From NCBI GenBank assembly GCA_937141995.1, contig CAKZQX010000790.1, positions 1 to 6,259 of the forward strand: 6,259 nucleotides of DNA, in the 5' to 3' direction. How positions within the stretch are numbered: position 1 is the stretch's first letter; each line of letters opens with the position of its first letter. The notes beneath the pieces are model-generated. The model made no database searches. It saw only the letters and a program-made list of their open reading frames with translations, and was not told the DNA's origin. Below are positions 5,319-6,259 of the stretch, piece after piece. The stretch comes from an uncultured Chloroflexaceae bacterium. GTDB lineage: Bacteria; Chloroflexota; Chloroflexia; Chloroflexales; Chloroflexaceae. Position numbers and translations under genes: made by a program.

Positions 5319-5347
5319 ACCGCCAGTGCTGCGTAAGCACTGACGGT
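5319..5347. repeat. Imperfect stem-loop next to the inverted-repeat element
   Basis: ACCGCCAGTGCT and AGCACTGACGGT pair over 12 positions with one C-A mismatch around the loop GCGTA. The right edge overlaps the first two bases of the 19-bp repeat that starts at 5346. No U-run follows, so it is either a structured spacer or an end of an older element. Confidence 0.4.
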
Positions 5348-5522
5348 AACCTGCCACGCTATTTGTCCATGCATACCGACAAATGAAATCGCCATACTCC
5401 CGCTCTTGATGTGCGTATACTCGTTGACTATCCTCGAAACTGGGCAATGCAAGAGGATTGTTTCGTATCCACAGCGGCCAAATACCGTTGCAAGAAACCG
5501 GAAAAATAGCGTGGCAGGTTAC
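5346..5522. mobile_element. Candidate MITE-like element with perfect 19-bp terminal inverted repeats
   Basis: GTAACCTGCCACGCTATTT (5346-5364) recurs exactly as its reverse complement at 5504-5522; allowing one mismatch the match extends inward to 22 of 23 bp. The 139-bp interior has no convincing gene. It contains a smaller perfect hairpin beside the left end, ATTTGTC/GACAAAT (5361-5384). Each terminus carries a TA one base from its outer edge (5347-5348 and 5520-5521), so a TA-duplicating (IS630/Tc1-like) origin is possible, giving a 171-bp core. No longer direct target duplication is visible. No transposase is in the window. A long structured RNA or a hairpin that survived a deletion are alternatives. 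Confidence 0.5.
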
Positions 5523-5607
5523 ATGCATGATGATACCCAATTTTAATCCAGTCATTCTGGAATACCAATTCCTCCTCTTGACATCCGTGTTCGGTGGCGC
5601 GGTTCGG

Positions 5608-6084
5608 TCAACTGGCAGCCCCCAGAAAGGGCAGCACTGCTTGATCGAAGATCTCTGGCACCCGGTCCAGGTTCAGCCGTCGCTCCCCGGCAGGTCCGAT
5701 ATCGTGCAGCGCTGCCAGGGCCTGTGCCACGGCCCGGGCCTGCGCCGCGTGTGCCCCATAGCAGCGGGCGGTCGCGTCCACGCCCTGCGCTGCCGGGCCA
5801 TGCAGTTGGATCAGGCCGGCCTGTAGCCGCGCCGCCGTCAGATCTATCGAACGCCCCAGGTAGACTCCGCGCACCCGCCCGGCACAGCGGGCGTACCCAT
5901 ACCAGAAAGCCTGCTGTCCACGGGGCTGTTTCCGCGCGGTCAACCGCACCCCCCCGGCAGTATAGGCAAAACGGGTGGCCTGCTCCAGCCAGGCAAACCA
6001 GGCGGGGGTATCGAGCGCAATCGCATCCTGGCCCTCCCCGAAGCATAGTGTTTTCTCGACAACAACAGCGGGTGATCGTTCCAT
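5608..6084 (-). CDS. Small protein of unknown function with WYGYAR/YLGRS module
   Basis: A 158-residue protein. I chose MERSPAVV at 6084 because AGGAGG lies 8 nt before it; the in-frame ATG at 6129 has no ribosome-binding site and would take in most of the leader next to the dyad. Residues 20-85 (LDTPAWFAWLEQATRFAY, GGVRLTARKQPRGQQAFWYGYAR, GRVRGVYLGRSIDLTAARLQ) resemble a compact basic module I associate with N-termini of MalT/LuxR-type regulators and stand-alone proteins of Chloroflexota and Ktedonobacteria. Nucleic-acid binding is plausible but unproven. The remainder is Ala-rich and helical, ending FDQAVLPFLGAAS. There are no membrane segments or signal peptide. The promoter-proximal double dyad suggests regulated expression. 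The gene looks intact. Confidence 0.7.
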   Translation of the reverse strand: MERSPAVVVEKTLCFGEGQDAIALDTPAWFAWLEQATRFAYTAGGVRLTARKQPRGQQAFWYGYARCAGRVRGVYLGRSIDLTAARLQAGLIQLHGPAAQGVDATARCYGAHAAQARAVAQALAALHDIGPAGERRLNLDRVPEIFDQAVLPFLGAAS

Positions 6085-6133
6085 CGGCTGGTCCTCCTGT
6101 TCCGTCTCTGTGACGTCCTTTGACTGCATGTGT

Positions 6134-6165
6134 TGTCTAACAGTCTACCATATTTCTGTTAGACA
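6134..6165. promoter_or_regulatory. Double dyad upstream of the small unknown gene
   Basis: TGTCTAACAG (6134-6143) and CTGTTAGACA (6156-6165) are perfect 10-bp inverted copies separated by 12 bp, so the arms are 22 bp apart centre to centre, about two helical turns. Each arm also contains a small TGT-N3-ACA dyad. The position, 50-80 bp before the ATG at 6084, suits an operator. No good -35 is seen for the minus strand. The remaining sequence to 6259 shows no gene. Confidence 0.55.
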
Positions 6166-6259
6166 GTGGCCGATTGCGCGTCCGGCTGCGACAAACGCGG
6201 TATGCGCGGGGGAGCGGGAGCTATGGTAGAATAAGACGTGCGAAGCCCAGTTATCAGGT

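Noticed and set aside
6085..6129. N-terminal extension of the small unknown protein to an ATG at 6129
   Set aside because: No Shine-Dalgarno before 6129, whereas AGGAGG is ideally spaced before the ATG at 6084.
6225..6232. Plus-strand extended -10 (TGGTAGAAT region) near the right edge
   Set aside because: No -35 at the proper distance and the downstream gene is outside the window; cannot be supported.
1..6259. Complete prophage, CRISPR array, tRNA or rRNA
   Set aside because: No integrase, structural or lysis genes, no regularly spaced repeats, and no recognisable tRNA or rRNA sequence were seen, although the antirepressor-like proteins are phage-related.

Overview
The window looks like accessory DNA from a GC-rich, Chloroflexota-like bacterium. 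The clues are indirect: a secreted Pro/Thr-rich protein carrying a YLPLV motif of the kind common in Chloroflexota exported proteins, an MmyB-type regulator, a pre-peptidase C-terminal (PPC) domain fragment, and a small WYGYAR/YLGRS protein resembling a module found in Chloroflexota and Ktedonobacteria regulators. There is no rRNA, tRNA or CRISPR array, and no phage structural or recombination gene.

Layout. Positions 1-624 (minus strand) hold the first 208 codons of an exported protein that runs off the left edge. A divergent intergenic region (625-830) leads to an MmyB-type helix-turn-helix regulator on the plus strand (831-1664). Next, on the minus strand, comes cassette 1: a P22-type antirepressor-like protein (2196-3059) and a small XRE regulator (1864-2199) joined by an ATGA overlap. 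Behind it lies a plus-strand remnant of a PPC-domain protein (about 3245-3742). Then comes cassette 2, also on the minus strand, with the same organisation: antirepressor-like (4197-5084) and XRE (3872-4204), overlapping by 8 bp. A 523-bp gap (5085-5607) holds the cassette 2 promoter and operators, two strong hairpins, and a 177-bp segment bounded by perfect 19-bp inverted repeats that looks like a non-autonomous transposable element. The last gene (5608-6084, minus strand) encodes a small protein of unknown function, preceded by a double dyad.

Main observation. The two cassettes are paralogous, self-contained regulatory modules. Each has a near-consensus promoter (TTGACA-17-TATAGT and TTGACA-17-TATGCT), and each has its own palindrome family placed just downstream of the -10 and repeated further upstream. 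Cassette 1 uses TTGTTCA-N3-TGAACAA (three copies). Cassette 2 uses TTGTCGTCA-N3-TGACGACAA (two copies plus a degenerate one over the -35). The simplest reading is that each XRE protein represses its own operon through its own operator and that the co-transcribed antirepressor-like protein relieves or modulates this. These would be two insulated switches related to phage immunity circuits but standing without a phage. The operator positions and sequences are read directly; the binding and antirepression are inferred.
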